Positions 24,422-35,528 of a DNA stretch of 64,000 nt are shown piece by piece. The translations under genes were made by a program, and so were the position numbers. Each line of letters starts with the position of its first letter. The first letter of the stretch is position 1. The notes beneath the pieces are model-generated. The model was not told where the DNA came from. It ran no database searches and saw only the letters and a program-made list of their open reading frames with translations. The DNA lies in NCBI GenBank assembly GCA_015680905.1, contig CM027379.1:91659501-91723500 (forward strand). The letters are read 5' to 3'. The stretch comes from Coptis chinensis. Its lineage: Eukaryota; Streptophyta; Magnoliopsida; Ranunculales; Ranunculaceae.

Positions 24422-24664
24422 AATGTGAAGTCCATTGTTATTTCACGTAGAGGAGATTCTGCATTACAAAACAGGTTATATACAGTGGTAAAAGTATTTT
24501 AACCACGGTTTTAAAACTAACAATGGGAAACTAATTGAAGTTAAGAAACTAGAAAAATATGTGCCTAATAGAAATTGCAAGAAAACCATCCCATTAGATG
24601 ACCTTGTAGCTGCCACAAGGTGCCTACAAACACTTGAATTTGCAGGTGCAAACACAGTACAAAC
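24422..24664. other. Short non-coding spacer
   Basis: It sits 3' of the dsRNA-binding-protein gene. No recognised feature. Confidence 0.5.
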
Positions 24665-26940
24665 TCAAGACACTTTTGGTTCTTCTTGCAAGGGAGGCCG
24701 CTTACTTGAGTTACTTCCGCTAGTACCAGCAGTTGTCACCAGGCCACCAATTAGTCTTTTTTGGTCAGATGTGAAATTTTCATCCTCACCCGTACTACTT
24801 CTAGACAAATGTACCAACTTTACTCTTTTTAATGGTTGGACATCCAAATGTATATCTGGGGCATCTCTAATTTGTGCAGATATTTTTGAACACAGAACCA
24901 TTGGGAACATTAGGTTCTTACTGACTTTGGGCAATGCATCAAAAACTTTCCTGTTGGATTTGATGATTTGAGATAGAAGTGATCCTGCCTCAATACCTGT
25001 AAATTACTTCTATAAGCAAACTCAAGGCACTCCAACAAATAGGTCTAATTGCATGATAATATCATCTAAGAGGCAGTTAAAGTAAAATCCATGTAACCAC
25101 AAATATAATAAACATGAATAAAAACATAAAGAACTACCTAAAATTAACTGGATAATAGAACATGCACCCATTTGTTCTGCCGCCTTTATGCTCCTAGCAG
25201 GAGTACCCGTATATGTTTTACCATGGAAATCCAAAGTTGAGATGAACACTGGAATAAGACCATTTGACTGGGCAATTTTATAAATAGACATTTCCAAACC
25301 AATCTTCACAACAAATTCATTAAGGATGGATTTGCAATAGGTCATTTCCTGCAAGAGTGACAAAAACAAATAAAAATATATAACCTAAGTTAAATTGGCA
25401 TGGATACGTGTGTCCGTATCCGACACAGATACGAAGTGTCTGACACGGCAAAATATAAAAACTTGAGGTATATCACATACAATGTTTCCACGGACATGTG
25501 GACACGTACCCGACATATATTATTTCTAAAATATGGCGTGTCCATGTACCATAGTATATAACTGTATAACAACCCCCAAATTATACAAAAATAAATAAAT
25601 AAAGCATAAGATTACAAACTGGAAAAACTCAAGCTTGCGTTGACAATGTTGAACATCAACATTTTGCTCTCCCTCAGTATCGCTGAGGTAAATTGAGAAA
25701 CCGCTTACTTTAAAGGGTCCAAACATAGTTTCAAAGTTACTCACAAATTATACTTCATTGCAACAATAATGTAGAAAAATAAAACTGTAAGGAAACAGTG
25801 AAAAGTTACAAGCCAAAAGACCACAAAAAATTCAAATAATACCATCTATTTTCATTAGGTGGTTACCAACCTAATATTCTTCTAATGAAAACAAATGAAT
25901 TCAAGAAGGAAAAGATGATAGGTATTATTATAAGGTAGTCTAACTGTATAATCAACAATCACAAAAGAAAAATGGCATGATAGCAACATACTGACATAGT
26001 ACTAACTACAGTATACTTGGAAGCGAATTCAACAGCAACATGGCTTCATTAAAATAACTTGCATAAGAGGAAAAAGTAGAACAAGCTTTAACATAATAGT
26101 AAAATTACTCAGCAAACCAAAAATAGTTCAAATATTAGTTCAATTGGAACCACTGATTATTGTAACATTAACTAGAAGAGTATTTACAAGCTTGCATAGT
26201 TGCATCTGAGCTTTATTTTTATCACTTAAAACAAAATAGCTCCCATAAAAGTAATAATTCACATGGACATAAATGTGATCTTTCTTATGACAAGGTGTCT
26301 CATGTTAACGTATATATCATAACTGATTACAAAGTATATGTCAGGTTAGAATAACAGAACATGATATATATTACAGCATAACTATATCAAATAGCATAAG
26401 TAAGTCTTAATTAAATCAAGTCATAACATAACTATGACTTGGACATGTCCTTCTTCAATTATAGTTAAAACTTTTCTTCCTTAATCCCATTTATTCCCCT
26501 AAAGTGAACACACCCAAGACCTTGATACCAACCTCCCAAGTCTTGACCAGTAGGCCACTGGACGACACTATGATTTGGATTTTGGACATGTCATCCAAGT
26601 GAAACAGTCTATTCGCCATATAACATGAGTGTGCACACGCACACGCACACGCACACACACACACACACATGCATGCATGCATGCAACACACCTCATCTAT
26701 TATATCTATTATTGGACATCCTTCGTCTTTGACCTTCTTCAATATAGATTCCAGAGCAACTTTAGCAGCATTTTGTTCTGCCTCTTTCTTATGTAGAAAT
26801 GTCTCAACTGACATATAATATACCCAATCAACCGAAACAGAAGATCTAAATTGTGGCACATTTTCAAAGCTTTTAGTCGTATAGGTCAGAAGTGGTAGTT
26901 TGGATTATTGAGCATACTCTTGCAATCGGTTCTTATGCAT
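24665..26940 (-). pseudogene. Plant double-stranded RNA-binding protein (DRB-like), probable pseudogene
   Basis: Three exons on the minus strand with GT-AG borders. Exon 1, 26940-26692, encodes the first dsRBD from MHKNRLQEYAQ through VPQFRSSVSVD and HKKEAEQNAAKVALESIL to DIIDE. Exon 2, 25348-25138, encodes the second dsRBD: CKSILNEFVVKIGLEM, SNGLIPVFISTLDFHGKTYT, AEQMGA. Exon 3, 24996-24665, encodes QIIKSNRKVFDALPKV and a Ser/Pro-rich tail ending PKVS. The layout matches the DRB2/3/5 and rice DRB8-type family, which bind dsRNA in small-RNA pathways. An in-frame TAA at 26905-26907 replaces the usual Lys after LQEYAQ, 11 codons after the only good start. Apart from that the coding sequence is well preserved, so the loss may be recent, or the true start may differ. 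Confidence 0.8.
26636..26687. repeat. (AC)n and (ATGC)n microsatellite in the DRB-like intron
   Basis: Compound simple repeat: ACGC/AC dinucleotides followed by about five ATGC units. It starts just inside intron 1, immediately past the splice donor of the first dsRBD exon. Confidence 0.9.
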
Positions 26941-27896
26941 GCATTCATCTGGAATACCTACACACATAGTACAAAACTATCAAGATATGGGTGCTTGAAC
27001 AATGTAAAAGTTGAGAATGTACCACTTGTGTCCATCATGACTTCAATTAGACCACGGGGTGTTCCCAATGAGACAAAAAAATAAAATCCATGTCAACAAC
27101 TCGTGCCTTCCTAATCAATCTAAAAGAGCATGGCTCCTGTCTCTTATTTTAGAGTGGAGAGTGGTGTTTTTTTTATTATTTGGTGAAAGAGGAGGGCTTT
27201 ACTTTAGGGTTTATTTTACCCTTTATTTTAGGGTTGAGAATGCAGAGTGATTTTCTTTTTGTCCGTTTTTTTTTTTTTTTACCTATTTCTTTTTGTTCCA
27301 AGAAAGAGGGAAACACGTGGGTAGAGATTTATGACTTGGTGCAGCAAGTTAAACAACTGATCTACCTATTTTACCCTTATTCAATTTTGATAAGAGATTC
27401 ATAATCAATGGTCCAGAACACTGCACATTGAGTTCATTTACACTTCTGCGCATTTCTTAGTTGATATTTGTTGGAGTGTTGTAATTTTCTAATGATAGGA
27501 ATCTTACAGGTAAAGAGCACACATGGTGAATCGCGTAGAACATTATAATGTTATATCCGGTCAATACGATGTCTTGCTTTGAATAATCACAAATAAGTGT
27601 TGATCGTTTTCTTAAAATGAACAAATCCATCATCGATCACAGCATGGTCGAGGACTATCAGTAGTTGAAACTACACATGTTAATGTAATATAACCAGAAC
27701 GTTTCAAATTGAGTTTTCATTGGGCTGAATTAGCCACTGTCAAGTTCAATAATGATCTTCTTTCGCACCTAGTTTCATAGCCACCAATTCACATACAAGC
27801 AACGTTTCAAAATAGAAATCCTCATATACATTACATTTAAATCCAAATAGAAATACAAATACAACATAAAAAATAGTTTTGATATCCTAATAAAAC
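26941..27896. other. Upstream of the DRB-like gene, no gene seen
   Basis: AT-rich DNA with T-tracts around 27270-27285. It may contain the DRB-like promoter and 5' UTR. No motif that I would defend. Confidence 0.5.
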
Positions 27897-28377
27897 TCAT
27901 TCCTTATTATCCTTCTTCTCTACATCATTGATCCCAAGTTCATCCATCTTCTTCAAGAAACCCGCACAAGCATCATTTGTTATAGCTTGTTTCATCTCAA
28001 CAAATGTGCGCAATTTGGCAAGTGTTTCCTGTTCACTAGAATCATTTTTTGTTACGGCAGACGTAGAGTTTGTGCCACTCGTCTCCCCAAACCATTGGAA
28101 GAATCCACATCCTGCAAATCCTTCATTAGTTGATTGTGGGCAGCGATAGAATTTTCTATTTGGGTTTCTAGGTATGCGAGGTTCTTATTTTACAAATTCC
28201 CTCATTATAAGGACACATTTTCACCTCATCCACCCATTGCCAAAGTCCACACTCTTTAGCACCCTTTGGACATGTAAGGTAAGTTCTCCCTGGGTTCTCT
28301 GACGTCTTCGATACCTTAGTCTTACATGTACCCCCTCCACAGATGCAAACAACATCTTTATCTCCCTTTGATGCCAT
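27897..28377 (-). pseudogene. Tandem GRF-type zinc-finger protein, one frameshift
   Basis: Starts at ATG 28377 (MASKGDKDVVC). The first GRF finger is CICGGGTC ... NPGRTYLTCP ... CGLWQWVDE. It is followed at once by a second: CPYNEGICK, a stop/frameshift near 28168, then NPNRKFYRCP and CGFFQWFGE in another frame. The tail is acidic and helical (EQETLAKLRTFVEMKQAI, CAGFLKKMDELGI) and ends KKDNKE with TGA at 27897-27899. GRF fingers bind nucleic acid; in plants, short GRF proteins are numerous and often sit with transposons. It lies directly 3' of a Harbinger transposase on the same strand. Confidence 0.7.
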
Positions 28378-28593
28378 CTTAAACCTTTATAAATATTGAC
28401 AACAACATTTGAATGAAATCATATTTCATGACAATCAACCTGTTTACATGTCATGATATAATAAACTCAATCACCAAGCAAAGAAGTCTAAACATTCTCA
28501 TATCATCGATATTTCAGAAAACAAGAGTTTACAAGTCATAAATATAACAAATAAAACAAGAGTTTACAAGAAGTTATACATCATAAAACATGA

Positions 28594-29800
28594 CTAACAA
28601 GAACATCTCTCGGGATTATTAGGCCTTGCAATAAGGATATCTGCAATTTGAGATCGTAAATTAACCATATGAGCTTGGTCTTGTGGCCTAAAAACTTGCT
28701 GAACACCATAAATTGTTTATGGTACTAGAATTTGATTATTCACAAGAAGTTCCTCATTACCATATGCTTGTAATAATACATCATTGAGGGCAACTATACG
28801 AAGGAAGTTATGAAGACCCATACAAGCAATGATTATGTTCCTCTGAATTGGAAACTTATACCCTAGCATCTTGTTTAAAAACTAGGAACCTAACTTTCTA
28901 AACTTAAAAACTCCGCTCAATCACATTCCTTAGTTTTGAATGGAAATGGTTAAACTTCTCCTCCTTAGTCCTAACACGACTCCCAAGACGTCTATAGTCA
29001 GCAAGCCAATATCGTACACCACGATATGGGGACATAAAGCCCCAAAGTATGCATGTAAGCCGCATTAAACAGATAATACTTATTTGTACAATGGAAATAG
29101 ATGACAATTTACTATGCATATACAAGTAATAAGTTTGTAGATAAAATGACAATAAAACAAAGTCTACACACTTACCTCGAGGAGGTAATGGAAACCTGAA
29201 AGCTGGATTCCCCACTGAAGTAGTTAACACACTAGCATCATGGGCAGTCCCCTCCCATCCAACCATAGCATATATGAATTTCAGTTCAAAGTCACAAATT
29301 GCCAATACGTTTTGCCAACAATCTTTTCCACCTCAGCCTCTGTAAGGGGTTTGTTTACTAGGAGGAATAACTGCATGAATGAGAGTGCCATCTAATTCTC
29401 CAACAGCCCCTTTGAATGCTCTTTGTCTAAGTTCCTTATAACTTCTAAGTTCTCCAATTGGGGCATCCCAAGATGGTGGTACAATCATCTCTTTGGAAAA
29501 CACAATCATAGCTTTCAACACTTCATGAAAGTACTTGTGAATTGTTTCTCAAAAATGTTGGAATAACCAACTTACATGTGTCATACGTTATGACTAAGTG
29601 TTAACAAGAACATCTTCATTTTCTCATGGCTCCATAGATAGGTGTTTACTATTGGCCAAGTACCCTCTCTCTAAAAAATGACTACACAATGCTTGAAAAG
29701 ATTCTTTTGCACATCCTAAACGATTGGAAAATTTGTTTTGATGGACCATTCAAAGACTCCCTAACTAAATCTTATCCACTACGTGAGGAAATGCACATCT
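28594..29800 (-). pseudogene. PIF/Harbinger-type transposase, degraded
   Basis: DDE nuclease of the Harbinger class (DDE_Tnp_4). The N-terminal region survives only in pieces with many stops (LLTLSHNV, about 29590). The catalytic core has GELDGTLIHAVIPPSKQ with the first Asp, AICDFELKFIYAMVGWEGTA and AHDASVL with the second Asp, and SKLRNVIERSF with the Glu. An intron with GT-AG ends (about 29175-29075) interrupts the core, and a frameshift precedes PYRGVRYWLADY. The C-terminal part has PIQRNIIIACMGLHNFLR and ends at a stop at 28594-28596, after an internal TAA. The catalytic residues are intact, but frameshifts and stops make the gene inactive. Terminal inverted repeats were not found. Confidence 0.88.
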
Positions 29801-30806
29801 TGTGATGGACTCTCCTTGGGAGTGTATTTCTTCTTGCATGTTTGAGCAATATCACTAATGCTATTAGACTCACCAACAAGGATAAGTTAAAAGAATCCAT
29901 ATAAACCTACATATAACAAGGATAACTATATAAATGTATCCATCAAACAAATTAAAAAACAGTTGATGCATTTCAAAGAGAGAATAACATACTAGAACTT
30001 GGCATAATGATGAGTGTGTGAGCACTTGGGTTGATAGTGGAGCAAGCATCAGGATCACCAAAGCGATCATCTTAACCATAATGTACATCAGCAATGTATA
30101 ATGAAAAGTGCAATTCCATTATTATACAAAATATAAAATGGCATGGTTCTCTGTCAAAGTTTAAACGTAGGATTCCTTTGCTAATACTCCATCTTTGATT
30201 TATTGGTCTATTTCACCCTAAACTAAACACATTCTTATCAATCAATCAGCAACAACACAAAATTAAAATAAAGAGAGAACCAATCGGCAGCAAACCTAAA
30301 ATCAAGTACTAAAAGAAAATAAATAAATCAGTAAATAGCCAAATCAATTAGTCTCTAGGAAACTAGCCACAACAATCAATAAAAATAAATTGAAACAATA
30401 GCATACAATGCAACAACAATAATGCAAGTGCTAGTGAGAGAGAGTGCGAGTGCGAATTCAATAATGAACAGAGTCCATGAATACTAGCATAATCTAAGAG
30501 ACTACTCGCCAATTTAATCAATGCCAATTAAGTTTCTATTGCATACCGAGTGGCTTGATCGACCTTCACAGTGGCGGCAACAGTTTCACACTTTCTCGCG
30601 GTTGTGGCAGCAGCACCAAGGCACTCGGTCAATATCAGAGATGGAGCTCGTGATTGGTGGTAGTTGCATCTGCTTGTTAGTCTAGGAAGAATGAAGAAGA
30701 GATAACAAGGGCAAGGGGTAGTGTGCTTGGGGTGTTTGTGTATTTTCCCAGCATACAAGTCTTACAAAATCGTAGTAGGTCCACTTTTGGTACTAACAGA
30801 AATCAT
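29801..30806. other. Flank of the Harbinger relic, no gene seen
   Basis: AT-rich with short GA-rich stretches. Probably includes the degraded 5' part of the Harbinger element. No reading frame is supported. Confidence 0.5.
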
Positions 30807-30934
30807 GCCTCTTATAAGACATTTCTAGTAGAATGCCTCTTATAAGAGGCAAATAACGAACCAAAAATATGTCCCACATCACTGGTCCACGTGTCTTATA
30901 AGAGGTTATAAAACCTCTAGGTCTTATAAGAGGC
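30807..30934. repeat. Cluster of CCTCTTATAAGAGG palindromes
   Basis: Four copies of a 13-16 bp self-complementary motif: GCCTCTTATAAGAC at 30807, the perfect palindrome GCCTCTTATAAGAGGC at 30835-30850, GTCTTATAAGAGG at 30893, and GTCTTATAAGAGGC at 30921-30934. All lie within 128 bp of non-coding DNA. Confidence 0.85.
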
Positions 30935-30959
30935 AAAAACAAATGGCCCCTATGTTGGT

Positions 30960-31160
30960 AAAATGTTAGAGATACATTATGTTGGCTTATGGGATAGTTA
31001 TGTTGTCTTACAGGTAACCATTGAGGAAAATGAAATAACATGTTCAATTAAGTACTAATTGAACACAATGCTGCGATTTTTGCACTTGATACATAAGTAC
31101 CCAGTCTATTAATATGCACTAAACCATACTCAATGCAGTGCTTCCTGTGTTGTGTGATTG
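30960..31160. repeat. F-box-flank repeat, copy 1
   Basis: Contains TTAGAGATACATTATGTTG, AATAACATGTTCAATTAAG and CAGTGCTTCCTG blocks. It recurs at about 32420-32545 and 33060-33245, downstream of the F-box pseudogene at 33271. The copies mark local duplications of the 3' flank of F-box genes. Confidence 0.7.
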
Positions 31161-31603
31161 TGTCTAGTAGATATTGTTTCAGCAAGTTTTGCCAAAACAT
31201 ACTAGTTTGGTCAGAAGTGATTTTTTCGGAAAAAATTGCGAAGGGGATGATTGTTGGTGAGAGTTGAGACTGGACTTTGGTTTAAAGTTGCCTACGTACC
31301 CAAATGTTGTATTGTTTTGGGATCAAGTCTTGATTGCACAGTTCTGGAGAATGACCAATGTTGGATTTTATATGTCGGATTGGTGATAGTTATTTCCTCG
31401 TTCTCCAATATTCCAATCGTGGGATGAAGTTGGAGAACTTGCTGGAGTACCGTCATAGGATCTGAAGTTGATGGAAGTGAATCTTGAATTTGGACGAAGT
31501 TGTGGAAGTTGATTGATTTAGTCAAACAACTTCCTCGCAAATGTTCAAGACACGTGTTTAATTGAATGGACTTTGCATTATGTGGGTAGGTAGGCTATAA
31601 ATT

Positions 31604-31760
31604 GAATCTAAGCATGGCCTATCTGGGCTCTGAGCATGGGCTTTATTGTAGTTAAGCTCTGAGCATGGGCTTTTTGGGCTCTAAGCATGGACTTTATTAT
31701 AGATAAACTATGAGCATGGGCTCTGAGCGTGGGTTTGTATTGAATTGGGCTTTATTGGGC
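31604..31760. repeat. Minisatellite with GAGCATGGGCT core
   Basis: About six imperfect direct repeats of CTCTGAGCATGGGCTTTATT-like units. The G-tract at 31931-31942 is separate. No coding role is seen. Confidence 0.7.
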
Positions 31761-32121
31761 CACATTTGTGGGGGCTGGAACAGATACCGACCCATACTCA
31801 AATTTGTAAAACGTACCAACTTTCTACACTGATCTTGTCTGTGGTTTTCGAAGAAGCCAAATGACTGCAGGGAACAATTCATCTTTGCCATAGAGTCATA
31901 ATCAAGTAAGCGGAGCGAATGTTTTTGAGAGGGGGGGGGGGGTTCGTGGGCCCCAAAATATAGTTTGGTAGGTTTGTGTATGTCTGTCCTCAATCCTTTT
32001 CCACTCTCCCTCTTCCTCCTTCACTCCCAAACTCTCTATCTCCCCACCCACAAACCCATCTCTCCTTCCACCCTCCACTCATGCCTCAACTGGTTGCAGT
32101 TATCTAGTTACATATATAAAT
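31761..32121. other. Non-coding spacer
   Basis: CT-rich around 31990-32075; otherwise featureless. No gene supported. Confidence 0.5.
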
Positions 32122-33245
32122 TACCATGGAAGGGACTACTTTAGATATTTCTGCACTTGTTAAGTCGTTAGTGTTTGCAGATTAAACTGTAATGGATCTA
32201 TTAATAGCTTAAGTTGAAATGAGTTCCCCATGTATTTTAACTGTGAAATGATAATGGGCAATGATTGAAGAAACATCAATTCAACTTATACATAATGGGA
32301 AACTTAAACTTACTTACATAAGTTCGTAGAGAAATAACTAGAACTCAACAAATGGACAATTAGACAAACACCAATAGATGTGATAGACAAATAAAAGGGT
32401 TTCCTGATTAAGTTTGTTAACCTGTTAGAGATATACTATGTTGTCTTATAGTATAGTTATATTGTGTTAAAAGGAAACCTTGAGGAAAGGACATGACATC
32501 TTTAATTAAAGTACTAATTGAACATAATGAAGTGCTTCCTGCAAGTCCAACACAATGATTCTATATTTTTGTAAGCAAGGGATAAACAAAGGTCATAGGT
32601 TTATAAAGTGCAGAAGTCAACCTAGATGCGGTGCTTTCAAATGGATTGATCTCCCGGATGAAGAAAGCCATGAAGCCAGCCATCAAGCAACTACAACTAG
32701 GTAAGAAAAGGTTACAGAAGGAGGGAAGGTGAAGGTAACAGTGGAGGGGAACTGTACCTCCAAAATTACCATGGAAGGGACTGTTTCAGATATTTCAGCA
32801 CTTGTTAAGTCTATAGGGTTTGCTGATTGAACTGTAATGGATCTACTGATAGCATAAGTTGAAATGAGTGAACATTTTGGATGTATTTTAACTGTAATTA
32901 ATGTAGTTTAACTGTGAAATGATAATGGGTAATGATTCAAGAAACATGAATTCAGCTTAAATAGAATGGGAAACTTACATATAATTACAAAAGTTCGTAG
33001 AAAAACAACAAGAACTCAACAAAGGGATAATTAGAAATAGGTGTTTCCAGTTATGTAAGTTACTCTATTAGAGATATACTGTGTTGTCTTCATACATAGT
33101 TATGTTGTTGTGTATTTAACCATTAACTAAAGGACATAACATGTTTAATAAGTAATAATTTCACATAACCATAACACAATGTAGTGTTTCCTGCAGTTGA
33201 TACATAATAAGTACCCAATCTATTAAAACGTACTGACTAACATGA
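32122..33245. repeat. Two tandem copies of an about 640-bp F-box flank unit
   Basis: Unit 1 starts at 32122 and unit 2 at 32766, both with TTACCATGGAAGGGACT. They share AACTGTAATGGATCTA, AAGTTGAAATGAGT, GTGAAATGATAATGGG and the TTAGAGATATACT block near their ends. The sequence is non-coding and lies just 3' of the F-box pseudogene on the minus strand. Confidence 0.8.
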
Positions 33246-33270
33246 AAGAAATAATTACATATATAAACGA

Positions 33271-34348
33271 CTAGTTCAATTGGGTTTCAAAAAAGCCTGA
33301 CATGAATGGGAAAATGGAGTGAATGCCACTTGCTGGGATTACATGATCTGCTAAGACCTTCTTCTCCATGAAACTATACCATATGATCTTGTTGTACCAA
33401 CTAAAAACTCCAATGTCTGATGGCAGTAGGTCGACAAAGTTTGAATGGCGGAAACTTTCATACAATATAAACGTCCTCGGTTCACTCCACACACAGTTCT
33501 CGTACCGCTACAAAACCTGGAGTTCTAATATTTCAGTGTCGGTGCCATCCTCACCCCAGAAAGAGAACATAATAGCTATGGAGCCATCATAGGGAAACAG
33601 CGTGTACGACTTCGGTGGACGTTGAGTCTCTGGTAGCCTAATCCTTGTCCATTACTCATGTAGAATGTTAAAAACTAATATTCCCACATCCCAAAGAGAC
33701 CAATGAAGATTTTCTTTTGCAACAACTCCAGCATTCCTTTTAAGGAGTTCATCATTAAAAGACAACTCCAGGTCCTGCAACCTTCTCCATTGGTTAACTT
33801 CGGAATCAAATAATTCAACATGATAGATGATACATTTCTTCAATTTGTTGTCCATGGAAGGCCTTACAATGTTGTGGTTGGGTACTGAAAGCCTAAGTAT
33901 AGTGAATCACAAAGGTTCCACATAATTAACCACCATCCCACACATTCTGTGAAGAATTTGTTCCTAGGATTATTTAGGCGATGAAGGTTTCTAGTCGTTG
34001 GTTTGCATACATAGAACTTTTGGTATTTTTCGTAAGGTGTGTTCAAGAGAACAATACCTTCCATTGACGAGGCAAGGACCGATGTGCCATCAGGTTTGAA
34101 GTCCAAAGTTGTGCTTGGAATTGGTGGGTTATTTGCAATGTTGGATGCAAAAGATATCCTAGATTCCCATTTGTATTCTGTATTTATGATGTAACCAAGA
34201 AAAGATCCCATCAGCAATGCATGGTCCTTAGTGAAGGAACTTGAACTTGTAAAGGATGCCCATTTTTGGCAGGTGAACATTGTTTTTTTGAGAAATTGAA
34301 GTGGAGTACGTTTGACTATCTCTTCAGAAATTTCATTTGGAAGTTCCA

Positions 34349-34399
<51 letters not shown>

Positions 34400-34481
34400 C
34401 GGTGTTAGTGTTGGTGTTGGTGTTGGTGTTGGTGGAGTTGTTCTTGTTTTTTTTGGATACAGATGAAGAAGATCCTTCCAT
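33271..34481 (-). pseudogene. F-box protein with poly-Asn tract, inactivated
   Basis: F-box proteins recruit substrates to SCF ubiquitin ligases. The frame from ATG 34481 has a Ser/Thr/Asn-rich leader with a 17-18 residue Asn run, then an F-box (LPNEISEEIVKRTPLQFLKK ... CQKWASFTSSSSF), then the associated repeat region (FKPDGTSVLASSMEGIVLLN, CKPTTRNLHRLNNPRNKFF). The frame is lost near 33890, resumes at 33855-33652 (HVELFDSEVNQWRRLQDLEL), then has an in-frame TAA after FNILHE, a TAG just before the RYENCVW block (about 33510), and a final open part at 33492-33271. It is a paralogue of 35529-36673, with at least one frameshift and two stops. Confidence 0.88.
34351..34399. repeat. (TTG)n microsatellite encoding poly-Asn on the minus strand
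   Basis: About 16 uninterrupted TTG triplets followed by GTTGGTGTTGG-type hexamers. On the minus strand it reads AAC codons inside the F-box leader; the neighbouring F-box paralogue lacks it, so it expanded after the duplication. Confidence 0.95.
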
Positions 34482-34879
34482 TGTTATTCTATTTAGGTGG
34501 GTTTGATATCGAGTGTGGAGTTTTTAGGTTTGATATCCTCTCAATGCTCACAAGTTACCCAATAAATGGAAATGAATGCTTTTAATCTTGGGAGACATTT
34601 AGTCTTTCAGACAACCGTTTATTGAAGAACTGAATGGTCGTGACTTATTTGTAAAGTGACTTTAACCACCTAATTAATAAAAGAAACAAAAATCTATGGT
34701 GATCACTTTTAACCATAGTTGGAAAAGATAATGTTGTATAGGTGAAGTATGTTGTTATATAAGGAACGTTCTATCCTCTGAGTTATCTAATTTGAATAAC
34801 GATTCTAGGCTTATATTCTAACCACAAAGATAACACATAAATTGATGCTACACTTTTTCCCACTGTATGGAATCATAAT
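34482..34879. other. Upstream flank of the F-box pseudogene
   Basis: It should contain the promoter. No motif stands out. Confidence 0.4.
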
Positions 34880-35430
34880 GGGCTATATGACAGCTATGTT
34901 GTCATATCAGTTAGGTGTGTGTTCAGGGCGGTCTAATTTGAAATTTGAATCTAACCGCCTAATGAACTTCTAAAACATTTGCTTCTCAAATTGACTACAG
35001 GATGTTATGCATAATGTCTAAACCAGAATCTATGTTGTCATATCACGGACGTGTCATCTTTCGGATGCACTAATTTGAAATTTGAATCTAACTAACTAAT
35101 TAACACAATCACATTCGCTTCTCACTATGACTAGAGGATGGTATACATATACATAATGTATGCTGTCATATCAGCAATATTTCTTCTTCAGGGTGCTCTA
35201 ATTTCAAATTTGAATCTAACCACCTAATTATAACCTTGGGAATTGTTGCTTCTCTCTTGCCACTAGATAATTGTACACTTAATGGATTATATGGATGTTA
35301 TTTTGTCATACTTTGTACGTTTCGTGTTCTTGGTGTTCTAATTTTTAATTTGAATCTAACCGCCTGATTAACACAAAACCGTTGGTTCTCCATTCCGATA
35401 ACAAGATGATGTACATAATGTCATGTAAGG
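34880..35430. repeat. Tandem repeat, about 130-bp unit, four copies
   Basis: Each unit has a TGTTGTCATATCA-like block (near 34900, 35031, 35158 and 35299; spacing about 128, 127 and 141 bp), then TCTAATTTGAAATTTGAATC, then TAACC(G/A)CCTAATTA and GCTTCTC. The array fills the interval between the two F-box paralogues. Confidence 0.85.
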
Positions 35431-35528
35431 ACTTTAAGTTGCCCTATTAGAAACATGTTTTGTTCATGCATGGTGCTCTATTACAACATCTAATTTTAAG
35501 TTCCAAATATAAATACAGATATATATTA

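Noticed and set aside
24561..24971. Plus-strand open frame of 136 codons
   Set aside because: Antisense to exon 3 of the DRB-like gene, which fits the family and has proper splice borders.
25390..25572. GTGTCCG/CGGACAC-rich stretch as a separate mobile element
   Set aside because: It has short inverted CGTGTCC motifs but no clear ends or target duplication; left as intron sequence of the DRB-like gene.
34266..34506. Plus-strand frames with poly-Val or poly-Leu
   Set aside because: They are readings of the TTG microsatellite in other frames; the Asn reading is in frame with the F-box gene.
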